The notes beneath the pieces are model-generated. The model was not told the origin of the DNA. It ran no database searches and worked only from the letters and a program-made list of their open reading frames with translations. A program made the position numbers and the translations under genes. From assembly GCA_038093975.1 (NCBI GenBank), contig JBBPTG010000235.1:1-37378 (forward strand): a stretch of DNA of 37,378 nt, in the 5' to 3' direction. Positions within the stretch are counted from its first letter, which is position 1, and the number at the start of each line of letters is the position of its first letter. Source of the stretch: Chalciporus piperatus. Taxonomy: Eukaryota; Basidiomycota; Agaricomycetes; Boletales; Boletaceae. Of this stretch, positions 37,166 through 37,378 are shown piece by piece.

Positions 37166-37378
37166 CTAGTGGAAAAAGTCGCTGAAGGACCAACCGTTCT
37201 TGTTCTCCTTCCACCGATCAAACGCCCGATCGCTTTGAAACACGAATGATGCCCTAGTGCCCTCGTAGTAGAGATTCAAGTGGGTTGTGCTGTCAGACCG
37301 GAAGGCCGTGAAATCCCCATTTCCCATCTCTACCACCAAACCCGGCTCTTTGAGGGCAAGCCCACCGCCAATGAAATT
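37166..37378 (-). CDS. 3' end of a possible 2-oxoglutarate/Fe(II) oxygenase-like gene (partial)
   Basis: 70 codons on the minus strand up to TAG at 37166. They read NFIGGGLALKEPGLVVEMGN, GDFTAFRSDSTTHLNLYYEG, TRASFVFQSD, then a Trp-rich end (RWKENKNGWSFSDFFH). The pattern G-D-x-T-A-F ... T-H ... with Arg nine residues after the His fits the C-terminal strands of a double-stranded beta-helix dioxygenase (distal His ligand and 2-oxoglutarate-binding Arg). Fungal TET/JBP-like and prolyl-hydroxylase-like proteins share this, but only the end is visible. Confidence 0.4.
   Translation of the reverse strand, partial: NFIGGGLALKEPGLVVEMGNGDFTAFRSDSTTHLNLYYEGTRASFVFQSDRAFDRWKENKNGWSFSDFFH

Overview
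This window looks like transposon-dense genomic DNA of a filamentous basidiomycete. The reasons are introns of about 45-60 bp with GT..AG ends, chromodomain Ty3/gypsy elements of the Tf1/sushi type, Plavaka (CACTA-like) transposases, and CHAT, Ulp1-like and DUF6532-like proteins. The combination resembles Rhizoctonia-like Agaricomycetes; that placement is inference from memory of these families, not a search result. Almost every gene here is a mobile-element gene or sits beside one, and most are broken by frameshifts, stops or nested insertions.

Layout. 1-3627: gypsy-1, with the end of gag, a candidate -1 frameshift signal, pol, a decayed integrase and an LTR remnant. 3628-4962: a CAGT minisatellite followed by a large imperfect palindrome carrying a GC-rich hairpin (called E3 here). 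4963-7670: an LTR fragment, an antisense gag, a possible membrane-protein ORF, an LTR and the end of a zinc-knuckle ORF (gypsy-3 family, minus strand). 7671-14262: gypsy-2, a nearly complete element with both LTRs and a visible self-primer. 14263-19162: Plavaka copy A, interrupted by E1 (14844-16835), a TIR element filled with minisatellites and a tandem hairpin/mini-intron-like array. 19389-23811: remains of a CHAT gene, then an Ulp1-like protease/zinc-finger gene split by a Tc1/mariner relic. 24053-25178: Plavaka copy B (minus), cut by a poly(A)-tailed LINE (25179-26342). 26343-31330: a second gypsy-3 copy whose 5' part is replaced by E2 (26383-29453), a foldback-like element with long minisatellite inverted repeats. 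31284-33848: LINE-1 RT/RNase H ORF (minus). 34194-36881: a multi-exon DUF6532-like gene with a solo LTR in one exon. 37166-37378: the 3' end of a possible 2-oxoglutarate-oxygenase-like gene.

The most unusual material is a non-coding-looking module shared by E1, E2 and E3: a CACGTGAC site, then a 29-nt hairpin (12-bp stem, CAAC-type loop), then within about 12 nt a perfect-looking 5' splice site. It is tandemly reiterated in E1 and E2. In E1, six consecutive GT..AG segments of 42-54 bp follow one another. All five spacings between neighbouring hairpins are multiples of three.

Two mechanisms can be read directly from the gypsy sequences. One is a GGGTTTT heptamer with a 6-nt spacer and an 8-bp stem at the gag/pol junction of gypsy-1. 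The other is an 11-nt complement between the predicted mRNA 5' end and the primer-binding site of gypsy-2, as in Tf1.
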